A DNA stretch of 64,000 nt from Planctomycetota bacterium (GCA_016714045.1 JADJNY010000005.1:248001-312000), one strand, 5' to 3'; counted from the first letter of the stretch, positions 1-8,816 are shown. The notes: generated by a model from the letters alone, not told the origin. Numbers and translations are program-made.

Positions 1-56
1 CGCGCGTGTTGATCCTCGCGGCGGTGATGGTGATCGACATGGTGCTCAAGGAGTGA
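1..56 (+). CDS. 3' end of an unidentified gene
   Basis: Only the last 17 codons are inside the window, ending at a TGA at 54-56. They read as a hydrophobic Leu/Ile/Ala/Val/Met stretch followed by Lys-Glu, which would fit the tail of a membrane protein. The fragment is too short to identify. The next gene on the same strand starts 79 bases downstream. Confidence 0.45.
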   Translation, partial: RVLILAAVMVIDMVLKE

Positions 57-135
57 GCTCGCGTCGCGCGCGGGCTCGGCGCGGCGAGCTCGCCGCGCAC
101 CGCGCGCGCCCGGGCCGAGGCGAGAGGACGATCCC

Positions 136-1542
136 ATGCAGGCGCAGGCGGCCACGAGTCCCACGAAACGCGAACTCGAGCGGGCGTTCCAGGCCGCGGA
201 TCGACTGCTGCGCGCACGTCGTCCCGCGAGCTGGAAGCAGGGCAAGGCGCGGATGGCCGAGGTCGCGCGCGCCGACCACGTCCCCGCGCTCGAGGCGATG
301 GTCGAGGTCGAGCTCGAAGAGCGCGCGCTCGTGCGGGCGGAGCGCTGGGCGTGGAGGGCCTTCGAGCTCGGAAAGTACCTGCCGCTCGTCGAGGTCGCCT
401 GGGATTGGGTCTTCGGAAAGGACGGCTGGAGCCGCTCGCTCCCGAATGCTGCGACGACGCACGGACGCGATCCGCGACGCGGTCGACGTCTGCTGGAGCG
501 CGCGGCCCGCCGCGGAGACGTCGGCGCGATCTACTGGCTCACGCAACTTCTCGACGGTCCGAGCCCGCTCGGCCGACATCCACGCGCGGCACATGCGTGG
601 CGTCGGAGAGGAGCGGCGCTCGGCGATCCCGACTGCCTCACCGATCTCGGCGTGCGCGCGTTTCGAGGTGACGGCGTGGAGCGCGACGTAGGGCGCGCGG
701 TGCAGTTCTATCGGCGCGCGGCTCGCCTCGGGGGCGCGGAAGCCGCGCACAACTTGGGGCTCTGCTCTCTCCACGGCGACGGGGTTCCTCGCGACGCGCG
801 GGTCGCGAAGCGGTGGATGAAGCGCGCGGAGGAGCTCGGCAACGTCTCGGGCACGCTCCAACTCGCGCGCTTCCACTTCGAGGGCGTCGGCGGACCGCGC
901 GATGCGCGCAAGGGCCTCGCGTGCCTGCGCCGCGCGCAGAAGACGACGTGGCGCGCGGATCGCGAGCTCGCGCGGCGCAAGCTCTGGGGCGACGGACTGC
1001 GCCGCGACGTGCGGGCGGGCCTCGCGCTCCTGCGCGCACGCGAGCGCGTGGGGGACGCCAAGGCGATGCGGCTCCACGCCGACTGGTTGCACGACGAGCG
1101 CAGGGACTACGGCGAGGCAGCCCGCCTCTACCGCCGTGCGGCGACGAGCGGAGATGTGGACGCGATGCTGGCCCTCCACGACTGCCTCGCGGCGGGGCAC
1201 GGTCTCGCTGTGCGTCGGAACGATCGGAGCGCGCTACGCTGGCTCGGGCGCGCGATCGAACTCGAGGCGGACGGCGCGTGGTACAGGATGGGGGAGCGGC
1301 TCGTGCGCGGGCAGGGCGTCGTGCGCGACGTGCGGCGGGGAATGCGCCTCGTGCAGCGCTCGATCGATCGCGAAGAACACGATGCGCGCCTCGTGCTCGG
1401 CGAGCTCCTGCTCGAGCGCGCCCGATCGCGCACCGATCTCCGTCGCGCCCTCGCGACGCTCCTCGAGGCTCGCGCGCGCGGCGTCGAGGACGTCGAACGT
1501 CCGATCCGCGAGTGTCGGCAACGGTTGCGTCGCGGCCTTTGA
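136..1542 (+). CDS. Sel1-like repeat (SEL1/TPR-like) protein
   Basis: A 468-residue protein built of Sel1-like repeats, the two-helix units related to TPRs that act as protein-protein scaffolds. The repeat signature (AxxNLGxxxxxGDGVxRDxxxAxxW) is clear around residues 180-330, for example AHNLGLCSLHGDGVPRD followed by ARFHFEGVGGPRD, and weaker copies run to the C-terminus. The first 100 residues are helical and charged. No signal peptide or membrane segment is visible, so a cytosolic location is inferred. The ATG at 136 opens the reading frame. Its partners and process cannot be deduced. It is convergent with the toxin-antitoxin pair, with 37 bases between the stop codons. Confidence 0.85.
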   Translation: MQAQAATSPTKRELERAFQAADRLLRARRPASWKQGKARMAEVARADHVPALEAMVEVELEERALVRAERWAWRAFELGKYLPLVEVAWDWVFGKDGWSRSLPNAATTHGRDPRRGRRLLERAARRGDVGAIYWLTQLLDGPSPLGRHPRAAHAWRRRGAALGDPDCLTDLGVRAFRGDGVERDVGRAVQFYRRAARLGGAEAAHNLGLCSLHGDGVPRDARVAKRWMKRAEELGNVSGTLQLARFHFEGVGGPRDARKGLACLRRAQKTTWRADRELARRKLWGDGLRRDVRAGLALLRARERVGDAKAMRLHADWLHDERRDYGEAARLYRRAATSGDVDAMLALHDCLAAGHGLAVRRNDRSALRWLGRAIELEADGAWYRMGERLVRGQGVVRDVRRGMRLVQRSIDREEHDARLVLGELLLERARSRTDLRRALATLLEARARGVEDVERPIRECRQRLRRGL

Positions 1543-1579
1543 ACCTCCGCGGCCTGGGGGACGACGAGGCCAACCTCGG

Positions 1580-1870
1580 TCAGCCCGTTGGTCGATCCGG
1601 GCGCTGCGCTCCGTGCCAGACGCCGACGATCCAGAGCACGTCTCCCTCGCAACGGTAGAAGACCCGGAAGGGATGCACGATCACTTCGCGGTAGCCGGTC
1701 TGTGGCCAATCCAAGAGCTTGCGACCCGACTTGGGGTACCGCGCGACCCGACGGAAGGCCGCATCGAGGCGCTCGTACATGCGCAGCGCAGCGGCCGGGT
1801 CGTCGGCGCCGATGTAGGCGATCGCCTCGTCGAGTTGGGACTTCGCTCCGGATGCGAGCTCGATCCTCAC
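1580..1870 (-). CDS. RelE/ParE-family toxin
   Basis: A 96-residue protein with the ParE/RelE-fold pattern: an N-terminal helical hairpin (AxxQLDEAIAYIGADDP), a central helix followed by Arg-x-Ala-x-Tyr-Pro-x-Ser-Gly-Arg, then the strands REVIVHPFRVFYRCEGD and VLWIVGVWHGAQRP. Members of this superfamily poison gyrase (ParE) or cleave ribosome-bound mRNA (RelE); the sequence does not say which. The frame extends upstream to 1930, but I place the start at the GTG at 1868-1870. It overlaps the antitoxin stop codon as GTGA, giving tight translational coupling, and gives the normal family length. It is transcribed after its antitoxin. Confidence 0.85.
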   Translation of the reverse strand: MRIELASGAKSQLDEAIAYIGADDPAAALRMYERLDAAFRRVARYPKSGRKLLDWPQTGYREVIVHPFRVFYRCEGDVLWIVGVWHGAQRPDRPTG

Positions 1871-2154
1871 ACCGAGCGCTTCCTCCGTGCTCCGTACTGC
1901 TTCCGAGCCTCGCGCAGCACGTCCGTCCACGCATGTGTGCGGCCGGCTCGAATGTCGATCTCGCCGCGCGCGAGCGTCTTCAGGATTTCCGTTTCGCGTT
2001 CGATGCGCTCGAACGCTTCGAGGCTCAGGAGCACCGCCGACGGACGGCCCCGACGCGTCACGACGACCTTGCCCGCCTTGCCGGCCGCGCGCAGCGCCGA
2101 GCTGCGCCGTTTGCCGAGCTCCGTCCAGGACACTTCGCGAGGTGCGCGCTTCAT
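1867..2154 (-). CDS. Phd/YefM-type antitoxin
   Basis: A 95-residue protein with the Phd/YefM layout. An N-terminal DNA-binding half has SWTELGKRRSSALRAAGKAG, then VVVTRRGRPSAVLLSLEAFERI, the hallmark strand of the family. A charged helical C-terminal tail would wrap the toxin. It should neutralise the downstream ParE-like toxin and repress the shared promoter. The stop codon shares four bases (GTGA) with the toxin start. No operator could be identified by eye in the 54 bases downstream of the neighbouring lipoprotein gene or within this gene's upstream region. Confidence 0.85.
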   Translation of the reverse strand: MKRAPREVSWTELGKRRSSALRAAGKAGKVVVTRRGRPSAVLLSLEAFERIERETEILKTLARGEIDIRAGRTHAWTDVLREARKQYGARRKRSV

Positions 2155-2209
2155 GCGATCGAAGCTACTCTCCGGGTTTCGGCTCCGCCAGGGCCGCGGT
2201 GGAGGATGG

Positions 2210-3283
2210 TCACCGCTCGTCGCCGAGGAACCGGAACGGCTCCCTGCGCGTGATCCACGCGAGTCCGTCGGGGCCGTGGCCCGTCGCGAACGTGCGCACG
2301 ACGGAACGCGTCGCGAGGTCGACGACGGCGACTTGGTCCGCCGCGGCGAGGCTCGCGTACGCGATGCGTCCGCGCGGTTCGATCACGAGGCCCACGGGCA
2401 CCGGGTTCGTCGCGTCGACGCCCGGCGGCGCGCCGGGAGCGGGCTCCGCGCGCTTCGGCAGCGCGATGCGCGCGAGTTGCTTCTTCTCCGCGCGATCGAT
2501 GAGCGCGAGCTCGCCCGACATCGCGCACGACACGACGACGAGCTTCCCGTCGGGCGTGCACGCGACCCGGATCGGGAGCTTGCCGCACGCGAGCTTCGTC
2601 TTCACGTCGAGCGTCGCGGCGTCGAGCACGACGAGCGCGTCCTCGCCGTTCAGGCCGACCCACAGCTCCTCTCCGTCGGGCGTGATCGCGATCGCTTCGG
2701 GCTGGTTGCCGACGGGGACGACCTTCGGGGGAGCGTCGCCGGTGAGGTCGATCGCGCTGATCGAGTTGCCCCGGACGTTCGCGGTGAACACGCGCGAGTG
2801 GTCGGGGGAGAGTGCGAGCATGTGTGACGTGTCTGCGCCGGTGTCGAGCGCGCGCACGACTTTCTCGGAGACGAGGTCGATCTCGAGCACGGCGCGGCTC
2901 GTCTCGCTCGTCACGAGCACGGTGCGGTTCGAGAGGAAGGCGATGCCGTGCGGGCGCTGGTGCGGGGAGAGGTCGATCGTGGCGCGCACGCGGCGTTCGA
3001 CGAGGTCCCAGATGGTGAGTGCGTTGCCTGGGCGCTGATCGCCGTAGCCGCATACGACGAGCAGCGCGCCGTCGGGGGAACTCGCGCACTCGTGCGGACC
3101 GTTCGCGACGGGGGCGAGGTCTTTGACGGTGCCCGAGTTCGGCTCGATCACGCGCAGGGTCGCGTCGGATTTGTCGAGCACCGCGAGCCAGCTCCCGGGC
3201 GGCGCGGAGTCGGCGCGCGGGGTGGAGCAGGCGAGGGTGAGGATGCTCGGGAGGAGGAGGAGCGGGCGAAGGAGGGGGTGCAT
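2210..3283 (-). CDS. YVTN/NHL-type beta-propeller lipoprotein
   Basis: A 357-residue protein. I chose the ATG at 3283 because it gives a short signal peptide (MHPLLRPLLLLPSILTLAC) with a lipobox-like Cys at residue 19. Upstream in-frame sequence is low-complexity. The mature part has repeated four-stranded units such as ECASSPDGALLVVCGYGD, HGIAFLSNRTVLVTSE, MLALSPDHSRVFTANV, AIAITPDGEELWVGL and RVACTPDGKLVVVSC, characteristic of YVTN beta-propellers. Such proteins bind ligands or partners at the cell surface, and some act in quinoprotein-like electron transfer, but no catalytic signature is visible. It lies downstream of a hairpin that separates it from the epimerase gene, so it is probably its own transcription unit. 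Confidence 0.8.
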   Translation of the reverse strand: MHPLLRPLLLLPSILTLACSTPRADSAPPGSWLAVLDKSDATLRVIEPNSGTVKDLAPVANGPHECASSPDGALLVVCGYGDQRPGNALTIWDLVERRVRATIDLSPHQRPHGIAFLSNRTVLVTSETSRAVLEIDLVSEKVVRALDTGADTSHMLALSPDHSRVFTANVRGNSISAIDLTGDAPPKVVPVGNQPEAIAITPDGEELWVGLNGEDALVVLDAATLDVKTKLACGKLPIRVACTPDGKLVVVSCAMSGELALIDRAEKKQLARIALPKRAEPAPGAPPGVDATNPVPVGLVIEPRGRIAYASLAAADQVAVVDLATRSVVRTFATGHGPDGLAWITRREPFRFLGDER

Positions 3284-3445
3284 GGGGCGGAGCTTCTCCG
3301 ATGCGGGCGGGCAGGACGATCGGAGATGCGTAAGGGAACGCAGGGTTTGCGCGGGGGGGTGGTGTCGGTCGTGAGCGCGATGGCCGGATGGGGCGACACG
3401 GGGAGAGGGACGCAACGGAACACATTCGGATGCTCCGCATTCCGG

Positions 3446-3493
3446 ACTCCGCGTTGGCTCGGGCCGGAGGACCGGCCCGAACCAACGCGGAGT
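3446..3493 (-). terminator. strong GC-rich hairpin downstream of the epimerase gene
   Basis: Arms 3446-3457 and 82-93 of the same hundred (3482-3493) pair perfectly over 12 bases. After one C/A mismatch, 3459-3467 and 3472-3480 pair over 9 more, with a four-base loop. No U-tract follows. It lies 67 bases after the epimerase stop on the minus strand, so a transcription-termination or mRNA 3'-end stabilising role is inferred. Confidence 0.65.
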
Positions 3494-3559
3494 TCTAAGG
3501 GCTCTCAGCTTCGAGCGCCGGGCGGGGACGCGTTGCTCGAGCGGTCTCGGGCGTCGCGT

Positions 3560-4468
3560 TCAGCTCGCTCGCTGTGCGCGCCACGCGAGGTAGAGCCGCT
3601 CGACTTCGTCGACGAAGCCGGCGTGGCGCGGTTGCCAGCCCAGGAGTCGGGCGGCTTTGCTCGAGTCGGCGTGTTGCGTGAAGGCGAGCGCTTCCGCCAT
3701 CGGGCCGTAGGTCTTGATCGCCTCGTCGACCGGGATCGACTCGATGCGGCCGTTGCCGCCTGCGACGCGGCTCGCGGCTTCGGCGCAGTCGCGGATCGTG
3801 TTGCGGGAGCGATCGGTCGCGTTGAAGACGTCGCACGCGCGGCGCGCTTCGGCGGCGAGCACGTAGAGCTCCGCCAGGTCGTCGACGTGCACCATCGCCC
3901 AGCGTTGCGCGCCGTCGCCGACGAAGCGTGCGGCGCCTTTCGTCGCACCGTCGAACCACGCGGCGGTCAGGCTGCCGTGCCCGCCGTAGACGCAGCCGGG
4001 GCGCAGCACGATCGTCGCGAGCTCCGGCCGCGCGCACGACAGGACGAAGTTCTCGTTCTCGACGCGCGCCGCGACGAACTTGGGCGGGTTCGGGGCCGTC
4101 GACTCGTCGACGCAGCGCGTCCCCGTGTCGCCGTACACCCAGACGCCGCTCGTGTAGAGCAGCGTGCGCGCCTCGCCCTTCCGCCCGCCGAGCTCCGACA
4201 GCGTCCGCAGCACGTTGCGATCGAGCTCGAAGCCCTTAGCGGAGTACTCGAACGCGCAGTGCACGTACGTGGAGCACGCGGCCGCGCGGTTGCGCCACGC
4301 CCCGGGCTCCTGCAGCGTGCCGATCACGGGCTCGATTTCGCGCCGCATGAGCTCGCGCGCCTTCTCGCTCGTGCGCGCGAGCCCCAATACGCGATGACCG
4401 CGCCGCGCGAACGCCGACGCGACGGCGAGACCGATGAAACCCGTTGCACCCGTGACGAACACCTGCAT
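3560..4468 (-). CDS. NAD-dependent epimerase/dehydratase (extended SDR)
   Basis: A 302-residue extended short-chain dehydrogenase/reductase. The N-terminal Rossmann motif VTGATGFIGLAVASAFARRG gives the GxxGxxG nucleotide-binding loop. LLYTSGVWVYGDTG is the active-site strand, where Ser/Thr precede the Tyr position. The family's usual YxxxK is replaced by FVAARVENE, so the catalytic Tyr-Lys pair is degenerate and redox activity is uncertain. VLRPGCVYGGHG and MVHVDDLAELYVLAAE are typical substrate-domain motifs. Likely a nucleotide-sugar epimerase, dehydratase or atypical NADH-binding protein. The ATG at 4468 is preceded by GGAGG at good spacing and is the only start next to the Rossmann strand. 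It is divergent from the membrane glycosyltransferase-like gene. Confidence 0.8.
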   Translation of the reverse strand: MQVFVTGATGFIGLAVASAFARRGHRVLGLARTSEKARELMRREIEPVIGTLQEPGAWRNRAAACSTYVHCAFEYSAKGFELDRNVLRTLSELGGRKGEARTLLYTSGVWVYGDTGTRCVDESTAPNPPKFVAARVENENFVLSCARPELATIVLRPGCVYGGHGSLTAAWFDGATKGAARFVGDGAQRWAMVHVDDLAELYVLAAEARRACDVFNATDRSRNTIRDCAEAASRVAGGNGRIESIPVDEAIKTYGPMAEALAFTQHADSSKAARLLGWQPRHAGFVDEVERLYLAWRAQRAS

Positions 4469-4648
4469 GATCCGCCTCCCGCGCCGCCTGGCGCCCACGG
4501 CGCAGGCTAGTGCCTCGCCCTGGAGGTGTCGAGGCGATCCGACGTCGAACGCGCGGGCCCCGGACGCGGGGAAAGGTCCGATGGGTCGTCCCGACCGCGC
4601 GGAGTCGACTATCCTCGCAGTGTGGCCGCTCCTGCACGCGATCCGGCA

Positions 4649-6331
4649 ATGGACCCGAGCCGTCCGGCGGGCGGCCGCGCCGGTCGCTGGCGCGCGGTCG
4701 CGCTCCTCGGCGCGCTGACGACGCTGCTGAAGCTCTGGATCGTGCTGTGCCCGGGCGAGCACCTCGCCGAGCGCTGGGTGCTCGCCGAGGAGCTGCACAA
4801 GGGGAACATCGCGCAGGAGGTGCTCGACGGTCCGGTGCTCCCGCTCCTCGACTACCACCACGTCCCGAACGCGGGCGGCACGCTCGTCGTCGGATTGCTC
4901 GCGGTCCCCGCGTTCCTCTTCTTCGGTCCCACGCTCTTCGCGGTGCGGCTCGTGCCGATCGCGTTCAACCTGGCCGCGGTGGTGCTGCTGTTCCTCGTGC
5001 TCGACCGCGTGGCGAGCCGGCGCGCGGCGTGGATCGGCGGCCTCTTCCTCGCCGTGGCGACGCCGGGCTACGCGCTGATCGCGGTGACGTCGGAGGGCTC
5101 GCACACGGAGAACAACGCGACGACGCTCCTCGCCGTGTGGCTGTACTTCATCCTGCGCACGGATCCGGACGGACCCGCGAGCCGCGCTCCCCGACGGCTC
5201 GCGACGAGCGCGCTGCTCGGGCTCGTCGCGGGCTTCGCGCTCTACTTCGGCTACATGGCCGGGATCGCGCTCCTCGCGCTCGCGCTGTTCGAGCTCGTCT
5301 GTGACCCGCGCTGCTTCTTGCGGCCGGCGTTCGCCACGTTCCTCCTCGGGTTCGCGGCGGGCTTCGCGCCCTGGATCGCGTTCAACGCGACGAACGAGTT
5401 CGCGGGCACGAAGCTCTACGGGACCTCGGCGGCTGAGCTCCTCGCGTTCGGGCGCGTCGCGTCGAAGGCGGGCAGCAACCTCGTGAGCCTCGTGGCGTCC
5501 TACCTGCCGAGCTCGTTCTTCTTCGTCGACGTGCCCGGCGTGCCGCGAGCCGTCCTGGATTGGACCTACGCGCTCGCGCTCGTCGCGCTCGTCGGCCTGG
5601 GCGTGCGCACGCTCGCGATCGCGGCGCGTCGCGCGCGCGCGGAGGCCGGCACATGGCGCGCCGCGTGCCTCCGCGATCCCCGGCTCGCGCTGCTCGCGTA
5701 CCTGCCGGTGTTCCTCGTCGCGTACGCGCTCGTCGACATGCAGCAGGCGTGGCTGCGGATCGAGATCGCGCACGGCGGCCGGTACGTCACGCCGCTCTTC
5801 CCGTTCCTCGTGATGCTCGCCGCGATCGGCGCGGATCGACTGTGGGAGCGCGGCGTCGTGCGCTGGACGGCACGCGCGCTCGTCGCGCTGGGCCTCGTCG
5901 GCTCGGTCGCCGTCGGCGACCTCGGCCGCGCGGGCGAGGGCTTTCGCGCGCCCGGCACGTCGCGGGAGGAGCTCGCGCGCTGGCTCGCGTGGCGCTTCAA
6001 GACGGACGAGGCGCGCACGGAGCGGATCGTGCGCGAACTCGAGGTCCGTGGTCCGCCCGAGGTGCTGGACGGCGTCGTGTTCACCTTCGCAGAGACGCTG
6101 AAGTGGCGGCTCCAACAGATCGATCAGGGGCGTTCTCCCCGTCCCGGTGCGCGTGAGGAGCTCGTGTCCGCCCTCGCGCACCTCCGGGCCACTGCGCCCG
6201 AAGAGCTCCGGCTCTACTGCGACCCGCCCGTCCCCGGGGAGCGCCTCTACCGCTACGACGAGCGCGCGCTCTTCCGGCGCGATCACGCCGCGGGCGGGCT
6301 CGGTCGCCCGGCGCCCGAAGCGGCGCGCTGA
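4649..6331 (+). CDS. multi-pass membrane glycosyltransferase-like protein (ArnT/PMT superfamily layout)
   Basis: About 560 residues with roughly ten hydrophobic segments. An early extracytoplasmic loop carries acidic residues (CPGEHLAERWVLAEELHKG), followed by a conserved-looking helix pair. A luminal loop has TSEGSHTENNATTLL. The last 130 residues are soluble. The layout resembles polyprenyl-phosphate-sugar-dependent GT-C enzymes (GT39/GT83), which move sugars onto proteins or lipids outside the membrane, but I see no diagnostic motif that fixes the substrate. The start is uncertain: ATG 4649 is preferred, and an in-frame GTG at 4622 would add nine residues. The divergent epimerase fits a role in surface glycan synthesis; that link is inference. 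Confidence 0.7.
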   Translation: MDPSRPAGGRAGRWRAVALLGALTTLLKLWIVLCPGEHLAERWVLAEELHKGNIAQEVLDGPVLPLLDYHHVPNAGGTLVVGLLAVPAFLFFGPTLFAVRLVPIAFNLAAVVLLFLVLDRVASRRAAWIGGLFLAVATPGYALIAVTSEGSHTENNATTLLAVWLYFILRTDPDGPASRAPRRLATSALLGLVAGFALYFGYMAGIALLALALFELVCDPRCFLRPAFATFLLGFAAGFAPWIAFNATNEFAGTKLYGTSAAELLAFGRVASKAGSNLVSLVASYLPSSFFFVDVPGVPRAVLDWTYALALVALVGLGVRTLAIAARRARAEAGTWRAACLRDPRLALLAYLPVFLVAYALVDMQQAWLRIEIAHGGRYVTPLFPFLVMLAAIGADRLWERGVVRWTARALVALGLVGSVAVGDLGRAGEGFRAPGTSREELARWLAWRFKTDEARTERIVRELEVRGPPEVLDGVVFTFAETLKWRLQQIDQGRSPRPGAREELVSALAHLRATAPEELRLYCDPPVPGERLYRYDERALFRRDHAAGGLGRPAPEAAR

Positions 6332-6338
6332 AACGCGA

Positions 6339-6373
6339 GCCGCCCGGGTCGGCGCGAGGCCGAACCGGGCGGC
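6339..6373. terminator. bidirectional terminator hairpin between convergent genes
   Basis: Nine perfect pairs (6339-6347 with 6365-6373), one G/A mismatch, then five pairs (6349-6353 with 6359-6363) around a five-base loop. It sits between the stop codons of two convergent genes (6331 and 6392). No U-tract flanks it on either side. Confidence 0.65.
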
Positions 6374-6391
6374 GTAGGACGTCGAGCGCGT

Positions 6392-7594
6392 TCAGAGGTT
6401 CAGGTAGTACACGTGGTCGCTCTTGTACGGCCGGTTGCGCGTCGCAGCGTTCGCGGGGAGGAGCGCCGAGTTCGACTGGTCGACGAAGGTCAGGGGCAGC
6501 GGCGCCGACGGGGAGCTCGCGTTGAAGGAGAAGGCCGGGAAGCCGCCGATCGTCGTCACGCCGTAGTAGTACTCCTGCCGACCGGCGCCCGTGCAGCGCA
6601 CCCACTGGCCCTCATTGCAGTTCCAGCGCACTTCCTCGACGCCCGGGAACACGGCGGGGTTCGTCCACTGGCCGATGGGGAAGGAGCGGAACGGATCGCT
6701 GCCGGGGAAGGGCATGAGCACGGAGCCGAAGCTGCCGGCGAGCGTCACCTGGCCCTGGAACCAGTTCGTCGGTCCGGTGCCGCACAGGCAGGTCGCGGCG
6801 CCCGCAGTGATCGTACCGGTGAGCAGCGGCTCCTCCGACCCGCAGCGCGCGGGGAGGACCGGCGCGTCCCAGTGACGCATCGCTTCGACTGCGCCGACGC
6901 CCGCTTCGTTGCCGCTGCTGAAGCCCGGGACGAACCCGAGCGCGGGCCCGACGAACGTGTAGTTGCGACCCGGGTGGTAGACGCCGGCGCGCGGGAAGCC
7001 CGGCGCGTGGTCGATCGCGTCGCATGCGTGCGTGATCATCCACGCGTGCTCCGTGATGTTCGTGCCGCAATCGAACGCGTAGTCGACGTAGCCCGTGAAG
7101 CGCACGCGGTTGCCGTTCGGCACGGCGCACGACGGGAGCGTGCAGGGGAGCGCGGTGGGCGCCGCGGGCCGCAGATCGCCGTTCACGAGGTAGCGCCAGA
7201 CCTGGCTCGCGGCGCCCGCGGTCGAGCCTTCGACCCACGTGCGCGAGTAGGTCATGTGCATCGTGCCGCCCCACATGAGCTGGCCGCTCGTGCTGAAGAT
7301 GCGGAGTTGCGCCTCGTACCAACCGCACGAGGCCGTGCCCGGCGGCGTGCCCGTCGTCGAGGGGAGCGCCGCGCCCCACTTCGCGATGTAGTTCGATTGG
7401 GCGACGAGCCCGCAGTTCTGCCAGCAGATGCCGAGCGCTTGCTGGCCGAACGCGTGCTGCGGGACGTTCGTCTGGGCGCCGCCACAGGGGAACCCGAGGT
7501 CGAGGTTGTCCGGTGTGAGGCACTGGGCCTCGGAGCGCTGCGAGACCGGGGCGGCGACGAGGAGCGCGAGGGCGAGGAGGCGGCGGAGGTTCAT
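6392..7594 (-). CDS. secreted protein of unknown function
   Basis: A 400-residue protein with a clear Sec signal peptide (MNLRRLLALALLVAAPVSQR, cleavage likely after SEA near residue 23). The mature chain is rich in Cys, Gly, Trp and aromatic residues, including CWQNCGLV, TSCGWYEAQL, HAWMITHACDAIDH and TCLCGTGPTN. This suggests a disulfide-stabilised extracellular fold. Paired Cys and the His/Asp-rich patch in the middle could bind a ligand or metal, but no known domain was recognised. It lacks the Cys-rich C-terminal module found in four other exported proteins here and ends in a short Tyr-rich tail (HVYYLNL). It lies downstream of mdh but beyond a strong hairpin, so it is probably independently transcribed. 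Confidence 0.75.
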   Translation of the reverse strand: MNLRRLLALALLVAAPVSQRSEAQCLTPDNLDLGFPCGGAQTNVPQHAFGQQALGICWQNCGLVAQSNYIAKWGAALPSTTGTPPGTASCGWYEAQLRIFSTSGQLMWGGTMHMTYSRTWVEGSTAGAASQVWRYLVNGDLRPAAPTALPCTLPSCAVPNGNRVRFTGYVDYAFDCGTNITEHAWMITHACDAIDHAPGFPRAGVYHPGRNYTFVGPALGFVPGFSSGNEAGVGAVEAMRHWDAPVLPARCGSEEPLLTGTITAGAATCLCGTGPTNWFQGQVTLAGSFGSVLMPFPGSDPFRSFPIGQWTNPAVFPGVEEVRWNCNEGQWVRCTGAGRQEYYYGVTTIGGFPAFSFNASSPSAPLPLTFVDQSNSALLPANAATRNRPYKSDHVYYLNL

Positions 7595-7766
7595 GGCGGG
7601 GCTCGGTGGAACGTGGAGAGCGCGGAGAGCGCGGGGAATCGAGGGCCGGGGTCGACCGGCGCACTCCCACGTGACCGGTGGCCGGGTACCGTGGACGGAA
7701 TTCCCCGAAGTCCCGCGCGCGGTCGCCGCTCCCCCGGGGTCCGCGCTCGCCGCGCCCGGAAACGAC

Positions 7767-7804
7767 CCGGCCCCGCGCGCCCCTCGCGGGGCGTACGGGG
7801 CCGG
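7767..7804 (-). terminator. terminator hairpin downstream of mdh
   Basis: Outer arms 7767-7775 and 7796-7804 pair perfectly over nine bases. An inner stem 779-7783 with 7788-7792 pairs over five. It begins 17 bases past the mdh stop codon at 7821 on the minus strand. The downstream strand has only a short TTT, so this is a GC-hairpin terminator without a proper U-tract. Confidence 0.65.
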
Positions 7805-7820
7805 TAGCTCTTCGTCGCTC

Positions 7821-8816
7821 TCAGCGGAGGAGGTCGGCGACGACCGCGCGCTCTTGCTCGAGCTCCTTGACGGTCGCGGAGATCTTCTCCTGGATGAACG
7901 GCTGGACCGTGAGGCCCTGGACGATCTCCCAACCGCCCTTGCCGTCCGAGCGGATCGGGAAGGAGCTGATCAGGCCCTCGGTCGTCTTGTAGCTGCCGTC
8001 GCTGACGACGCAGACCGAGCGCCACTCGCCCTTCGGCGTCGGGTTGACGAGGTCGCGCACGTGGTCGACGAGCGCGTTCGCGGCCGAGAAGGCGCTCGAC
8101 GCGCCGCGCGCCGCGATGATCGCCGCGCCGCGCTGCTGGACCGTCTTGAAGAAGTCGCCCTGGAGCCACGCCTTGTCCTGGATGACGTCCGCGGCGCTCT
8201 TGCCGTCGATCGTCGTGTTGAAGTAGTCGGGCACCTGCGTCGCGGAGTGGTTGCCCCAGATCAGCGTGTTCTGGACCGCGGTGATCGGGCGTCCGGCCTT
8301 CTGCGCGAGTTGCGACTGCGCGCGGTTCTGGTCGAGGCGCGTGAGCGCCGTGAAGCGCTGCTTCGGCAGGTCCTTCGCCGAGTGCATCGCGATCAACGCG
8401 TTCGTGTTGCACGGGTTTCCGACGACGGCGACGCGCACGTCCTTCGCCGCGTGGTCGTTGATGGCGCGTCCCTGGCCCGTGAAGATCGGGCCGTTGATCT
8501 TGATCAGGTCGTTGCGCTCCATGCCCGGGCCGCGCGGCCGCGAGCCGATGAGCAGCGCCCAGTTCACGTCCTTGAAGCCCGTGTTCAGGTCGCTCGTGAG
8601 CACCATCCCCTGCAAGAGCGGGAAGGCGCAGTCGTCGAGCTCCATGGCGACGCCCTTGAGCGCGCTCATCGCCTTCTCGTCGGGGATCTCGATCAGGTTG
8701 AGGTACACCGGCTGGTCGGGTCCGAACATGGCGCCCGAAGCGATGCGGGGGAGGAGCGCGTAGCCGATCTGGCCGGCGGCGCCGGTGACGGCGACGCGAA
8801 TCGGGGTCTTGGTCAT
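7821..8816 (-). CDS. mdh: malate dehydrogenase
   Basis: A 331-residue NAD-dependent malate dehydrogenase of the cytosolic (type-2) clade, catalysing the reversible malate-oxaloacetate step of the TCA cycle. The nucleotide-binding loop is TGAAGQIGYALL at residues 11-22. The substrate-loop arginines are in GSRPRGPGMERND (R93, R95, R101). VVGNPCNTNA is at 131-140. The catalytic relay is LDQNRA (D162, R165) with WGNHS (H190). Length and motifs match the family. The ATG at 8816 is directly upstream of the first beta strand; the frame extends further but without family-like sequence. It is divergent from ribD and followed by a strong terminator hairpin. The sucC-sucD genes at the far end of the window belong to the same pathway but are not linked to it. 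Confidence 0.95.
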   Translation of the reverse strand: MTKTPIRVAVTGAAGQIGYALLPRIASGAMFGPDQPVYLNLIEIPDEKAMSALKGVAMELDDCAFPLLQGMVLTSDLNTGFKDVNWALLIGSRPRGPGMERNDLIKINGPIFTGQGRAINDHAAKDVRVAVVGNPCNTNALIAMHSAKDLPKQRFTALTRLDQNRAQSQLAQKAGRPITAVQNTLIWGNHSATQVPDYFNTTIDGKSAADVIQDKAWLQGDFFKTVQQRGAAIIAARGASSAFSAANALVDHVRDLVNPTPKGEWRSVCVVSDGSYKTTEGLISSFPIRSDGKGGWEIVQGLTVQPFIQEKISATVKELEQERAVVADLLR

